64,000 nucleotides of DNA from Mucilaginibacter paludis DSM 18603 (GTDB taxonomy: Bacteria; Bacteroidota; Bacteroidia; Sphingobacteriales; Sphingobacteriaceae): the NCBI RefSeq assembly GCF_000166195.2, contig NZ_CM001403.1, forward strand, positions 2,498,432-2,562,431, in the 5' to 3' direction. The position numbers were made by a program, and so were the translations under genes. Below the pieces are notes generated by a model, which saw nothing but the letters and a program-made list of their open reading frames with translations, did no database searches and was not told where the DNA came from. Below, piece after piece: positions 9,478 through 17,842 of this stretch (positions are counted from its first letter, which is position 1; each line of letters opens with the position of its first letter).

Positions 9478-11369
9478 CTAATCTTTATGAATCGGAGAAG
9501 GTGTCGCCTTCTCCGATTCGCTCAATCCGTCGGGAAATTTTCCTGTTTCTACTTCAATCCGCAAAGCTCGTTCTTTTAACGAAGGGTACAAGGCGTAACC
9601 AACTATCAACCCGCTCAGTACCCCCCCGATGTGGGCAGCGTTATCAATACCTCCGGTTAGTCCATACAATAAATTATAGCCAACAAAAATTGATGTATTG
9701 ATCAGGAATGTTTTTTTAAAATCATGGGGGAAAGATTTGTTGTAAGCAAAGCTAAAAATATGCCATACATACCAAAGATAGCCCCGGATGCCCCAATACT
9801 CACCGTAGCCGGATGCCACCAAATACTGGCGATACTCGCCAGAATGCCAGTACCAATATATGCCAATGTATAGCGTTTAACCCCCATTAATGGTTCTAAA
9901 AATATACCTACAAACAATAAACCATACATGTTCATTAAAACGTGCATTAAGCCACCATGCAAAAAGATATTTGTTAAAAGCCGCCAGTATTGCCCTTGAA
10001 TAACATTTGTACGCAAGTTACCACCCCATTTTAACAAGTCAGGTGCATCAAAGGATATAAAGCCAAGGCCGCAACATACCATAATGGCGAAAATGATGAT
10101 ATTGAGATCGATAATAATGGGAGTTGCATAATAACCTTCATGTGGAATAAATATTTGAAGATCTTTAAATGTAAATGATTCATCATTAGCTTTATCAGGC
10201 AAATGCAAATCACTTTTTAGTGGAGTAAATAATAAAAAGATCAAAAATATGGCGGAGCCAATACCGAGTGAGCCAAATATCCAAACAAATTTATTACCAT
10301 TTCTAAGTTCGAATGGCTCATTAATTGGTGATAAAATTATTATTGGGTTTATACCCGTTGTATCTTTAGTTAAAATTGCTTGTTTATAATCTTTAAAATC
10401 AAAATTTTCACGCATCCTGTCCAGATAAATGAAATCAGCCAAATTCTTAGATTCAAAATCGGCCTCGCTCCCTTTCGCAAACTCTTTATAATTTTCCTCT
10501 TTTTCAGCCGGTGAAAGCCTATTCGAAATGGTTTTGGCGTACTTCACCGCAAACCATGCAACAGGCCTTCGATTCAAGTTTGTATCACGCTTACTCTTTG
10601 CGAACATTGATTTAGCATTATACATGCCTTTAACTAATACTTTTTTAGTGGTAATAACTACCGCACCACCTCGTGCTATAGTACCCCAAACAGCCATCGC
10701 CGGTTCGCCCTTCAAAATACTAATTGACGCAATGGAATCTTTGTTTAGTTTGGATAATGCATCTTGTGCTATTATTTTACCATCCACAACGTATATTGGA
10801 TAGCTTTTGTTAGTTGTTGCTGATGTTCCAATTTGCCTTGTTTCAACAGTGGCATTACTATCAAAAATTGGACACGGAGCATATATCGCCATATCAAAAT
10901 CCTGATTTGATTTACCGGTAACTTTAAAAGTAGGCCTGATACGTACGAGCCTTTTATCTACATAAAAATGCGTTAACTTATAATATTTGGTTTTAGGCAC
11001 TTTATTGATCTGGCTGATATGATCAAGGGTTGTTAGCGTACCCGTTGCCGTAGTGATATATGCCTGGGTAACGCAGATCGGTACAGTGGCAGCAACCCAT
11101 GCCAGCATCATATACCCGCCAAAAGGATCGCCACTATTACGTTTTTTGAAATTGAGTAATTTTACTCGGGGCCGTAACCATATTAAAATTGCTATTCCAA
11201 CTATTAATGCTGGTGCAACAAAATTGGTAATAAATTCGTCTACACTAAATGCTTCAAGCTTGACGAATAATAGCCAATTTAAAAGTGTGTATACAAAAGT
11301 TGTACAAACCGTAATTATCAAAAACGGTACAAGTATTAATTTAACCTTAACAGCAAACTGTTTCATCAC
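9478..11369 (-). pseudogene. Rhomboid-family intramembrane serine protease with plug-like domain, split by a frameshift
   Basis: Two overlapping frames encode one rhomboid protein. The first (9702-11369, 555 aa) has two N-terminal membrane segments (about 10-36 and 48-66), another near 84-106, a soluble part, then the rhomboid domain with the catalytic serine in GASGAIFG (Ser528). It ends 27 residues later at TGA. The second frame (starting before 9822, ending 9478) continues with the rest of the fold and the catalytic histidine in DNAAHIGG. A -1 shift near 9711-9731, at CCCCC or at A AAA AAA C, would rejoin them. Residues 191-245 (VVDGKII...GGAVVITTKK) resemble the plug segment of SusC-type receptors. 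The start overlaps the tyrA stop by 4 nt (ATGA). It is either a recent frameshift, a sequencing error, or programmed frameshifting. Confidence 0.75.
9490..9518. repeat. 12-bp inverted repeat inside the rhomboid 3' end
   Basis: Perfect arms AATCGGAGAAGG (9490-9501) and CCTTCTCCGATT (9507-9518) with a 5-nt loop, lying within the last codons of the rhomboid reading frame, 21 nt from the 9429-9468 hairpin. It is stable enough to act as a transcript-end structure despite lying in coding sequence. Confidence 0.6.
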
Positions 11370-12622
11370 TCCATCAACCTCCTAATCAATTCAGCGCTTT
11401 GTATCCTCCCCTGCTCTAATCTGTCGCCAAAAAACTCCTTTACCTGGTTAAAGTGTTCCTTATATCCTTTCATATCACCATAAACAATAATGGACGACCA
11501 TTCGCGCACGGCGGAGTGGAATTCCAGGTCGTCGCCCCGGATGGTTTTATCATATAATGCCGCTTGTATAGATTCTTCCAGCAGTTCTTCATTCTTAAAC
11601 AAGTACTCGGCTATGCCCAAACGCAAACGGAAAGGCGGTGTTTGGCAAATCAGGTTATCATAAGGGTTAACGCCTAAGTGGTACCAGGCATCAACCATAC
11701 TTAGTAAACTCAGGTGCGAGTTATGTTTGCGTAAACCCGGCTCGCCCGCCAACGAGAACTCGCGCATCACGGCATCGTTCAACAAAATGGGTTTGCGACT
11801 TTCGTGAAAAACAAAATCGCGGGCTCTGTACAAACGCTCACGAAATTCCTTTTCCTCCTCCTTGATCATCAGCTTAAATAATTCCGACTCGGATACCGCG
11901 TAACGCTTAACCTGCTGTTTGGCATAAGGATTCAATATGGCTAAGCCTGCATAGACGTGCGCTTTGTAACTAAAAATACGCAGCGTAGTTAAAATTTTAA
12001 CATTATCGATACCACCAATGTACGAAGCGTTTTCCCAGGGAAAAAAGCCGGCCTCTTTCCAGGCAGTGCCCATACTTTCAAAACCCACATGGGTTACGGC
12101 CTGGGTATCGGCAACAATTTTATCGTGCTCATGATAATCAGCTATCTCAACAATGTCCGATCCGATGCTTACAAAAATATCCATCATCCGCTGGTAAACC
12201 TCCGGGTTACTGCGGTGCGGTATAATGGCCAGCTTTTGTTGCTCTGGTGCAAAGCCGGGCCCATGCAAGGCATGTATTGTTACAATAAAAACATTGGCGG
12301 GCAGATATTTTTCAAAGGCCGCAATTTCGGGATGCTTTACTGATGTTTGCCCAGCCACAATACAACCCGGCTTGGCCGATGCCCCGTATTGCGCCACAAC
12401 AGCGCCGATAGTTTCGGCTTCTACCGAGTAGATCAGCACATCTGCCTTTGCCGATACCTGGTGTCCATCGCTCAGAACAGCAATGCCCAAAGGACTCAGC
12501 TCTGCCTCGAGCATCGCCCTATTTTGCGGTAAATCACAACCGTAAACGTTATAACCAGCTTTTGCAAACACCTTAGCATATAAACGGCCCATGTCGCCCA
12601 AGCCGATAATTCCGATATTCAT
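11366..12622 (-). CDS. Prephenate dehydrogenase, fungal Tyr1-like
   Basis: 418 residues from the ATG ending at 12622 (MNIGIIGLGDMGRLYAK); a 40-residue longer frame exists but its N-terminal part is AT-rich and unlike the family. It has an N-terminal Rossmann fold with GLGDMG (residues 6-11), and a catalytic-region motif HALHGPGFAPE followed by IIPHRSNPE, which recalls the yeast Tyr1 type. The predicted reaction is oxidative decarboxylation of prephenate to 4-hydroxyphenylpyruvate in tyrosine synthesis. No other aromatic-pathway genes are nearby. The stop overlaps the rhomboid start (ATGA), so the two are translationally coupled although functionally unrelated. Product confidence is good; cofactor preference is unknown. 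Confidence 0.85.
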   Translation of the reverse strand: MNIGIIGLGDMGRLYAKVFAKAGYNVYGCDLPQNRAMLEAELSPLGIAVLSDGHQVSAKADVLIYSVEAETIGAVVAQYGASAKPGCIVAGQTSVKHPEIAAFEKYLPANVFIVTIHALHGPGFAPEQQKLAIIPHRSNPEVYQRMMDIFVSIGSDIVEIADYHEHDKIVADTQAVTHVGFESMGTAWKEAGFFPWENASYIGGIDNVKILTTLRIFSYKAHVYAGLAILNPYAKQQVKRYAVSESELFKLMIKEEEKEFRERLYRARDFVFHESRKPILLNDAVMREFSLAGEPGLRKHNSHLSLLSMVDAWYHLGVNPYDNLICQTPPFRLRLGIAEYLFKNEELLEESIQAALYDKTIRGDDLEFHSAVREWSSIIVYGDMKGYKEHFNQVKEFFGDRLEQGRIQSAELIRRLME

Positions 12623-12774
12623 GTTGCTAATATAGGTATGAAGGCGTGATATTTGCTGTTGTATTTCGTATTTGGTTTTTTTAACACTATTTTTATTATT
12701 GAATGTTAATTTAATATTGCGCCGCAATACAAATTTGTTCAATTGTTATTATATTCTATTATATACTATAAATT

Positions 12775-13485
12775 ATGAATAAGCCATTAAGCTTAATTTT
12801 AGGCCTGCTCGCCTTTACGGGCACATATGTAGCCAACGGACAGGATACTGCCAAAAAATTTCAAAAACCAGCAACCGCTGCCCCGGTTAAAGCTGCAACT
12901 ACTAAACCAGCCACCAACCCCTATAAACAACCAGCTACCTACCCGCAAGCACCGGTAGCAACAACCCCTGTACCACCTGCCGTTGTTGATAACAGTTTAA
13001 CCGGCCAGTACAATGCTATACTTAAAGCTACTTACAGATATCAGCAAGGCCCCATCGTCAGCTTTCACAAAAATTACATGGACACCCTTAATGTGGAGAA
13101 ACGCAAATTAAAGGATGCCCAAAGTAAATTGGCCGAACAGGCTAAAAAAATCGCCGCGCTGCAAACAGATGTAACAAGTAAAGATCAAACCCTGTCCGAA
13201 TCACAGTCGCAGGTTAATTCGGTTAGCTTTATAGGTATCTCGCTGTCTAAAGCCATGTACAACATCATCATGTGGGGGTTAGTATTGGTATTGGGCACAG
13301 GGCTTGTAGCGGTAATTTACTTATCAGCCAGCAGCCGCCGCGAAGCAGCTTATCGCATTAAACTTTTCGACGAGTTATCGGCCGAGTTCCAAACCTATAA
13401 AACCAAGGCTAACGAAAAGGAAAAGAAACTTGCCAGGGAACTGCAAACAGAAAGAAATAAGCTGGATGAGCTAAGTGGGAAATAA
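12775..13485 (+). CDS. Hypothetical membrane-anchored coiled-coil protein
   Basis: 236 residues, function unknown. An N-terminal signal peptide (residues 1-22, ending VANGQ) is followed by a Pro/Ala/Thr-rich linker (about 25-75), a predicted coiled coil (about 105-150, EKRKLKDAQSKLAEQAKKIA), a single membrane segment (about 163-185, IIMWGLVLVLGTGLVAVIYL) and a charged C-terminal coiled coil (about 205-236). The layout suggests a periplasmic stalk joined to a cytoplasmic helix. It is transcribed divergently from tyrA and ends at a strong bidirectional terminator shared with rpsJ. Confidence 0.8.
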   Translation: MNKPLSLILGLLAFTGTYVANGQDTAKKFQKPATAAPVKAATTKPATNPYKQPATYPQAPVATTPVPPAVVDNSLTGQYNAILKATYRYQQGPIVSFHKNYMDTLNVEKRKLKDAQSKLAEQAKKIAALQTDVTSKDQTLSESQSQVNSVSFIGISLSKAMYNIIMWGLVLVLGTGLVAVIYLSASSRREAAYRIKLFDELSAEFQTYKTKANEKEKKLARELQTERNKLDELSGK

Positions 13486-13556
13486 AAATAAACAAACAGT
13501 TAAAGGCAGCAGGCATCCCGTTTACATCCCAGGCCTGATATAAAATATAGTTAAAT

Positions 13557-13592
13557 AAAAAATGCCGCTCTCTTTTGGAAAGCGGCATTTTT
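13557..13592. terminator. Bidirectional intrinsic terminator
   Basis: Stem AATGCCGCT (13561-13569) pairs with AGCGGCATT (13581-13589), flanked by A-rich and T-rich runs that extend the stem to about 12 bp and give a U-tract in both directions. It lies between the convergent ends of the 12775-13485 gene and rpsJ, ending the str cluster transcript on the minus strand. Confidence 0.88.
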
Positions 13593-13624
13593 ATTTTCAT
13601 ACTCCCCTGCAGGGAGCGGGCGCA

Positions 13625-13930
13625 CTAAACTTTAATTTCAACTTCAACACCACTTGGCAATTCAAGTTTCATTAAAGCATCAACAGTTTTTGAATTTGAA
13701 CTGTAGATGTCTAACAAACGCTTGTAAGAGCATAGTTGGAATTGCTCACGCGCTTTTTTGTTCACGTGGGGTGAACGCAAAACAGTGAAAATTTTCTTTT
13801 CAGTTGGCAAAGGGATTGGTCCGCTTACCACAGCACCCGTAGGTTTTACTGTCTTTACGATCTTCTCGGCAGACTTGTCTACCAAGTTGTAATCGTAAGA
13901 TTTCAATTTGATTCTGATTCTTTGGCTCAT
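13625..13930 (-). CDS. rpsJ: 30S ribosomal protein S10
   Basis: 101 residues from the ATG ending at 13930 ([18 protein letters not shown]), the family start; an upstream in-frame ATG adds ten atypical residues. uS10 is in the head of the 30S subunit and, as NusE, also joins antitermination complexes. Conserved segments [20 protein letters not shown] and [15 protein letters not shown] are present. It is the last gene of the str cluster here and is followed by a terminator, not by rplC, which is unusual. Confidence 0.97.
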   Translation of the reverse strand: MSQRIRIKLKSYDYNLVDKSAEKIVKTVKPTGAVVSGPIPLPTEKKIFTVLRSPHVNKKAREQFQLCSYKRLLDIYSSNSKTVDALMKLELPSGVEVEIKV

Positions 13931-13968
13931 TTGTTTTTGTTTTTTGATGATCTCACCCATTGCTTAGT

Positions 13969-14111
13969 GATTTCACCGATTTGGTTGTCGTTGTAAGAGC
14001 TATTTATTACAACAACGGTTTAATTAATTATCGTTATTAGAGATTACACTGATTTTAAAATGATTTCACCGACAGTGTAATCAGTGAAATCATCTTCAAA
14101 TCGGTGTAATC
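13969..14111. repeat. Interleaved inverted repeats between fusA and rpsJ
   Basis: The spacer is built from variants of the words GATTTCACCGATTT and GATTACACTG. Outer arms 13969-13982 and 14098-14111 pair over 14 nt with one mismatch. Inside are two perfect pairs, 14042-14051 with 14073-14082 (10 bp) and 14061-14068 with 14085-14092 (8 bp), arranged A-B-A'-B', so they exclude each other or form a pseudoknot. A further 7-bp pair lies at 13990-13996 with 14007-14013. Confidence 0.75.
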
Positions 14112-14120
14112 CTATCAGTA

Positions 14121-16232
14121 TTATGCGTTGGCTTGTGCTTTTTTGCCTTTGGCTTTTGCCACAACTTCTTCCATTACGTTACGTGGAGCTTCAGCATAGT
14201 GATCAAATTCCATGGTTGAAGTGGCACGGCCCGAAGTGATGGTACGTAATTGAGTTACATAACCAAACATTTCGCTCAATGGCACTGTAGCCTTGATAAC
14301 CTGTGCACCTGCACGCGAATCCATACCTAAAAGCTGACCACGACGACGGTTCATATCACCGATAACATCACCCATGTTTTCTTCAGGGGTCAGGATCTCG
14401 ATCTTCATGATAGGCTCCAGCAATACCGGTTTACATTTTGGCAATGCTTCGCGGTAAGCGCCACGGGCACAGATCTCGAAAGATAATGCATCCGAATCGA
14501 CAGCGTGGAAAGATCCGTCAATTAAACGTACCTTCATATCCACTAACGGATAACCTGCCAATACACCATTGTCCATCGCAGCTTTAAAGCCTTTTTCAAC
14601 AGATGGAATAAACTCACGAGGGATTGAACCACCGCTAATTTCGTTCACAAACTGTAAACCTGTCTGACCTTCGTCATTAGGCGAAATGATAACCTGGATA
14701 TCAGCAAATTTACCACGACCACCGGTTTGTTTCTTGTATGTTTCGCGGTGTTGTGTTTGTGCTGTGATAGCCTCTTTGTATGATACCTGCGGAGCACCTT
14801 GATTCACCTCAACCTTAAACTCGCGTTTTAAACGGTCCATGATGATATCTAAGTGAAGTTCACCCATACCCGAGATAACGGTTTGGCCGCTTTCTTCGTC
14901 GGTATTAACGCGGAAGGTTGGATCCTCTTCGGATAATTTAGCCAAAGCCATACCCAATTTATCAACGTCGGCCTGAGTTTTAGGCTCGATAGCTAAACCG
15001 ATAACCGGCTCAGGGAAATTCATCGACTCCAAAACGATAGGGTTTTTCTCATCGCACAGGGTATCACCTGTTTTAATATCCTTAAAGCCTACTACCGCAG
15101 CAATATCACCTGCACCTACGTTAGGGATAGGGTTTTGCTTGTTAGCATGCATTTGGAAGATACGGCTGATACGCTCTTTGTTTTCAGAACGCATGTTATA
15201 TACGTATGAACCAGCTTCTAAATTACCTGAGTATACGCGGATAAAGCACAAACGACCCACGAAAGGATCGGTTGCAATTTTAAACGCCAATGCTGCAAAA
15301 GGCTCTTTTTCTGATGGCTGACGGATTACCTCTTCACCAGTTTCAGGGTTGGTACCTACAATACCTTCCACATCCATCGGCGATGGCAATAATTCCATCA
15401 CATAATCCAACATGGTTTGTACACCTTTATTTTTGAAAGATGAACCGCAAACCATCGGAACGATTTTAGCATCCAATACAGCTGCGCGCAAAGCATCTAA
15501 AATTTCGCGCTCAGTGATTGATTCAGGAGCCTCAAAGAATTTCTCCATCAGAGTTTCATCGTAATCAGCAACTGATTCCAATAATTTTTCTCTCCATTCG
15601 GTAGCTTCTTCAATCATATCCTCCGGAATTGGCACTTCGGTAAAGGTCATCCCTTTATCATGCTCGTTCCAAACAATACCTCTCCAGTTAATTAAATCAA
15701 CAACACCTTTAAAGCTTTCTTCGCTACCGATAGGCAATTGCAAAGGCACGGCGTTGCTGCCCAACATATCCTTAACCTGTTTAACAACCTTTAAGAAATC
15801 GGCACCAGAGCGGTCCATCTTGTTAACAAAGCCTATACGGGCAACGTTATAGTTGTTAGCTAAGCGCCAGTTGGTTTCTGATTGTGGCTCCACACCATCA
15901 ACGGCCGAAAACAAGAACACCAAGCCATCCAGTACACGTAACGAACGATTTACCTCAACGGTAAAATCCACGTGGCCGGGAGTGTCAATAATGTTAATGT
16001 GATATTGTTGGCCTCTGTATTTCCAGTTTACTGTAGTTGCAGCCGAAGTAATGGTGATACCACGCTCCTGCTCTTGCGCCATCCAGTCCATCGTTGCGGC
16101 ACCTTCGTGCACCTCACCAATTTTGTGGCTAACACCCGCGTAGTATAATATACGCTCAGTAGTAGTAGTTTTACCTGCATCAATGTGAGCAGCAATACCG
16201 ATGTTTCTGGTGTACCTTAAGTCTCTTGACAT
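14121..16232 (-). CDS. fusA: Elongation factor G
   Basis: 703 residues, the usual length of the translocase GTPase. Motifs in order: G1 [13 protein letters not shown] (about 17-29), G2/G3 region with ERGITI and DTPGHVDF, G4 NKMDRSGAD, then domains II-V with the domain IV signature near [10 protein letters not shown] and the C-terminal motif [18 protein letters not shown]. It drives tRNA-mRNA translocation and, with RRF, ribosome recycling. It lies between rpsG and rpsJ in the str cluster, with repeat-filled spacers on both sides. No fusidic-acid resistance inference is made. Confidence 0.98.
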   Translation of the reverse strand: MSRDLRYTRNIGIAAHIDAGKTTTTERILYYAGVSHKIGEVHEGAATMDWMAQEQERGITITSAATTVNWKYRGQQYHINIIDTPGHVDFTVEVNRSLRVLDGLVFLFSAVDGVEPQSETNWRLANNYNVARIGFVNKMDRSGADFLKVVKQVKDMLGSNAVPLQLPIGSEESFKGVVDLINWRGIVWNEHDKGMTFTEVPIPEDMIEEATEWREKLLESVADYDETLMEKFFEAPESITEREILDALRAAVLDAKIVPMVCGSSFKNKGVQTMLDYVMELLPSPMDVEGIVGTNPETGEEVIRQPSEKEPFAALAFKIATDPFVGRLCFIRVYSGNLEAGSYVYNMRSENKERISRIFQMHANKQNPIPNVGAGDIAAVVGFKDIKTGDTLCDEKNPIVLESMNFPEPVIGLAIEPKTQADVDKLGMALAKLSEEDPTFRVNTDEESGQTVISGMGELHLDIIMDRLKREFKVEVNQGAPQVSYKEAITAQTQHRETYKKQTGGRGKFADIQVIISPNDEGQTGLQFVNEISGGSIPREFIPSVEKGFKAAMDNGVLAGYPLVDMKVRLIDGSFHAVDSDALSFEICARGAYREALPKCKPVLLEPIMKIEILTPEENMGDVIGDMNRRRGQLLGMDSRAGAQVIKATVPLSEMFGYVTQLRTITSGRATSTMEFDHYAEAPRNVMEEVVAKAKGKKAQANA

Positions 16233-16287
16233 GTTTATATTTTTGAATTATTGAATGATTGAATGATTGATTGGTATTAATTATAAA

Positions 16288-16338
16288 TGATTGATTGAGT
16301 TACTGATCTTAAAAAAAACCTGATAACTCAATCAATCA
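16288..16338. repeat. 15-bp perfect inverted repeat between rpsG and fusA
   Basis: Arms 16288-16302 (TGATTGATTGAGTTA) and 16324-16338 are perfectly complementary, with a 21-nt loop containing an A8 run. The surrounding spacer (16240-16356) is made of variants of the word ATTGATTGA, so this hairpin belongs to a local repeat family. On the minus-strand mRNA it lies between rpsG and fusA and could mark a processing or attenuation site. Confidence 0.75.
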
Positions 16339-16357
16339 AAAATCAATAAATCAATAA

Positions 16358-16825
16358 TTAAAATCTAAAGTGAGAGAACGCCTTGTTGGCCTCAGCCATT
16401 TTATGCGTATCTTCTTTCTTTTTAACCGCAGCACCTTCGCCTTTAGCAGCGCTGATAATTTCTCCGGCTAATTTTTCCATCATGGTTTTTTCGCCGCGTT
16501 TACGTGCGTAGCTAATTAACCATTTCATACCCAAAGCAACTTTACGCTCCGGACGAACTTCTGTAGGCACCTGGAAGTTAGCACCACCAACACGGCGGCT
16601 CTTTACCTCAACAGCAGGCATTACATTGTTCAAAGCTTTTTTCCAGGTATCTAAACCGCTTTCGCTTGTTTTTTTCTCAACAAGCTCAACAGCGTCATAA
16701 AATATAGTGTATGCTGTAGATTTTTTACCATCATACATCATATTATTTACAAACCTTGTAACCAAAGTATCGTTGAACTTTGGATCAGGAAGGATAATTC
16801 TCTTTTTTGGTTTTGACTTTCTCAT
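16358..16825 (-). CDS. rpsG: 30S ribosomal protein S7
   Basis: 155-residue uS7, the primary assembly protein of the 30S head. It begins [19 protein letters not shown] and contains the conserved [34 protein letters not shown] and the tail [14 protein letters not shown]. In E. coli S7 represses str translation. It lies 19 nt downstream of rpsL and 125 nt upstream of fusA. Confidence 0.98.
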   Translation of the reverse strand: MRKSKPKKRIILPDPKFNDTLVTRFVNNMMYDGKKSTAYTIFYDAVELVEKKTSESGLDTWKKALNNVMPAVEVKSRRVGGANFQVPTEVRPERKVALGMKWLISYARKRGEKTMMEKLAGEIISAAKGEGAAVKKKEDTHKMAEANKAFSHFRF

Positions 16826-16844
16826 TGCTTTCTATCCTCCTTAA

Positions 16845-17270
16845 TTATTTTTTCTTCTTAGCTGGAGCACCTTTTCCAGCAGGAGCTGCAACTTGTCCTG
16901 GTTTCGGACGTTTAGTACCATATTTTGAACGACGCTGATTACGGCCGGCAACACCCGATGTATCTAATGCGCCACGGATAATGTGGTAACGTACACCCGG
17001 TAAATCTTTAACACGACCACCGCGGATTAACACGATTGAGTGCTCTTGCAGGTTGTGACCTTCACCAGGGATATAAGCATTCACTTCTTTTCCATTGGTT
17101 AAACGTACACGCGCAACTTTACGCATTGCTGAGTTTGGTTTTTTAGGGGTAGTGGTGTACACACGGGTGCACACGCCTCTTCGCTGTGGACAGCTGTCCA
17201 ACGCTGGCGACTTACTCTTGTCAACCAGAGCTACTCTACCTTTTCTAACTAATTGCTGAATAGTAGGCAT
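16845..17270 (-). CDS. rpsL: 30S ribosomal protein S12
   Basis: 141 residues from the ATG ending at 17270 ([15 protein letters not shown]), the family start; a longer frame would begin inside the leader. uS12 lies in the decoding centre. The segments [18 protein letters not shown] and [19 protein letters not shown] keep the wild-type lysines that are mutated in streptomycin-resistant strains. The C-terminal tail (about 20 residues, Pro/Ala/Lys-rich) is longer than in E. coli. It is the first gene of the str transcript. Confidence 0.97.
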   Translation of the reverse strand: MPTIQQLVRKGRVALVDKSKSPALDSCPQRRGVCTRVYTTTPKKPNSAMRKVARVRLTNGKEVNAYIPGEGHNLQEHSIVLIRGGRVKDLPGVRYHIIRGALDTSGVAGRNQRRSKYGTKRPKPGQVAAPAGKGAPAKKKK

Positions 17271-17313
17271 TGTTCCTTTTAATGTTTTTGTTTTGTCCCA
17301 CAATTTGGGACTG

Positions 17314-17344
17314 CAAAGGTAGTAAGTTAATTTTTGATATTCAA
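17314..17344 (-). promoter_or_regulatory. Predicted promoter of the str cluster (rpsL-rpsG-fusA-rpsJ)
   Basis: On the minus strand TTGA (17341-17344) precedes TACCTTTG (17314-17321) by 19 nt, a good match to TTTG-N19-TAnnTTTG. Just downstream is a perfect 6-bp hairpin GTCCCAAATTGTGGGAC (17295-17311), which would form the very 5' end of the message. The rpsL ATG is about 44 nt from the -7 element. Confidence 0.8.
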
Positions 17345-17369
17345 GTGGTTGAGTTAAATATTTTTAGGT

Positions 17370-17521
17370 TGAATTTGGGAGTTGGAAGGTTGAAGATTGT
17401 TGGAAAGTTGGAAGGTTGGGAGTTGAAAGGTTGGAAAGTTGAAAGGTTGGAAAGTTGGAGGTTGGAGCTGTAAAGGTGCAGGGATGGTGATTATTAAAAG
17501 TTGGAAGGTTTAAAAAGTTGG
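17370..17521. repeat. GGTTGGAAAGTT-type degenerate tandem repeats
   Basis: About 150 nt composed of irregular copies of the words GGTTGGAAAGTTG and GGGAGTTGGAAG on the plus strand, upstream of the str promoter. Spacing is irregular, so this is not a CRISPR or a clean microsatellite. The rest of the 17345-17842 gap holds no convincing gene. Confidence 0.7.
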
Positions 17522-17842
17522 GATACTGATGGTTAAAAAACTACCGGGCTTAAATGAGGGTGCGATAGTTTATATCATAAAGCTTGTGTTTTTTTGAAAA
17601 GCAGGGCCATTGCTGCTATCAACGGCAGTCCCGCTTTACGCTTATACTGCGCTGGCCTTAGCCACTGGCCGGTATTCGCTGCAATCGGGTTTAGGTAAAG
17701 GGGGGCTTGTGCTGGTAACCTGAAATAGAGGTGCACCAAACAGTTCACCCCCGCTTTTTTCAGCCTCGCCTTTTTTGGGCCTTTCGGCTCCATCTTTCGT
17801 GCTCAACTTTACGATGGTTAAATAAAACAGATCCTATCAAAC

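Noticed and set aside
10635..10799. Calling the rhomboid gene a TonB-dependent receptor because of its plug-like segment
   Set aside because: There is no beta-barrel; the rest of the protein has membrane helices and rhomboid motifs.
17575..17793. 72-codon minus-strand frame upstream of the hydrolase lipoprotein
   Set aside because: The composition is atypical, there is no recognisable start context, signal or family, and the stretch is repetitive.
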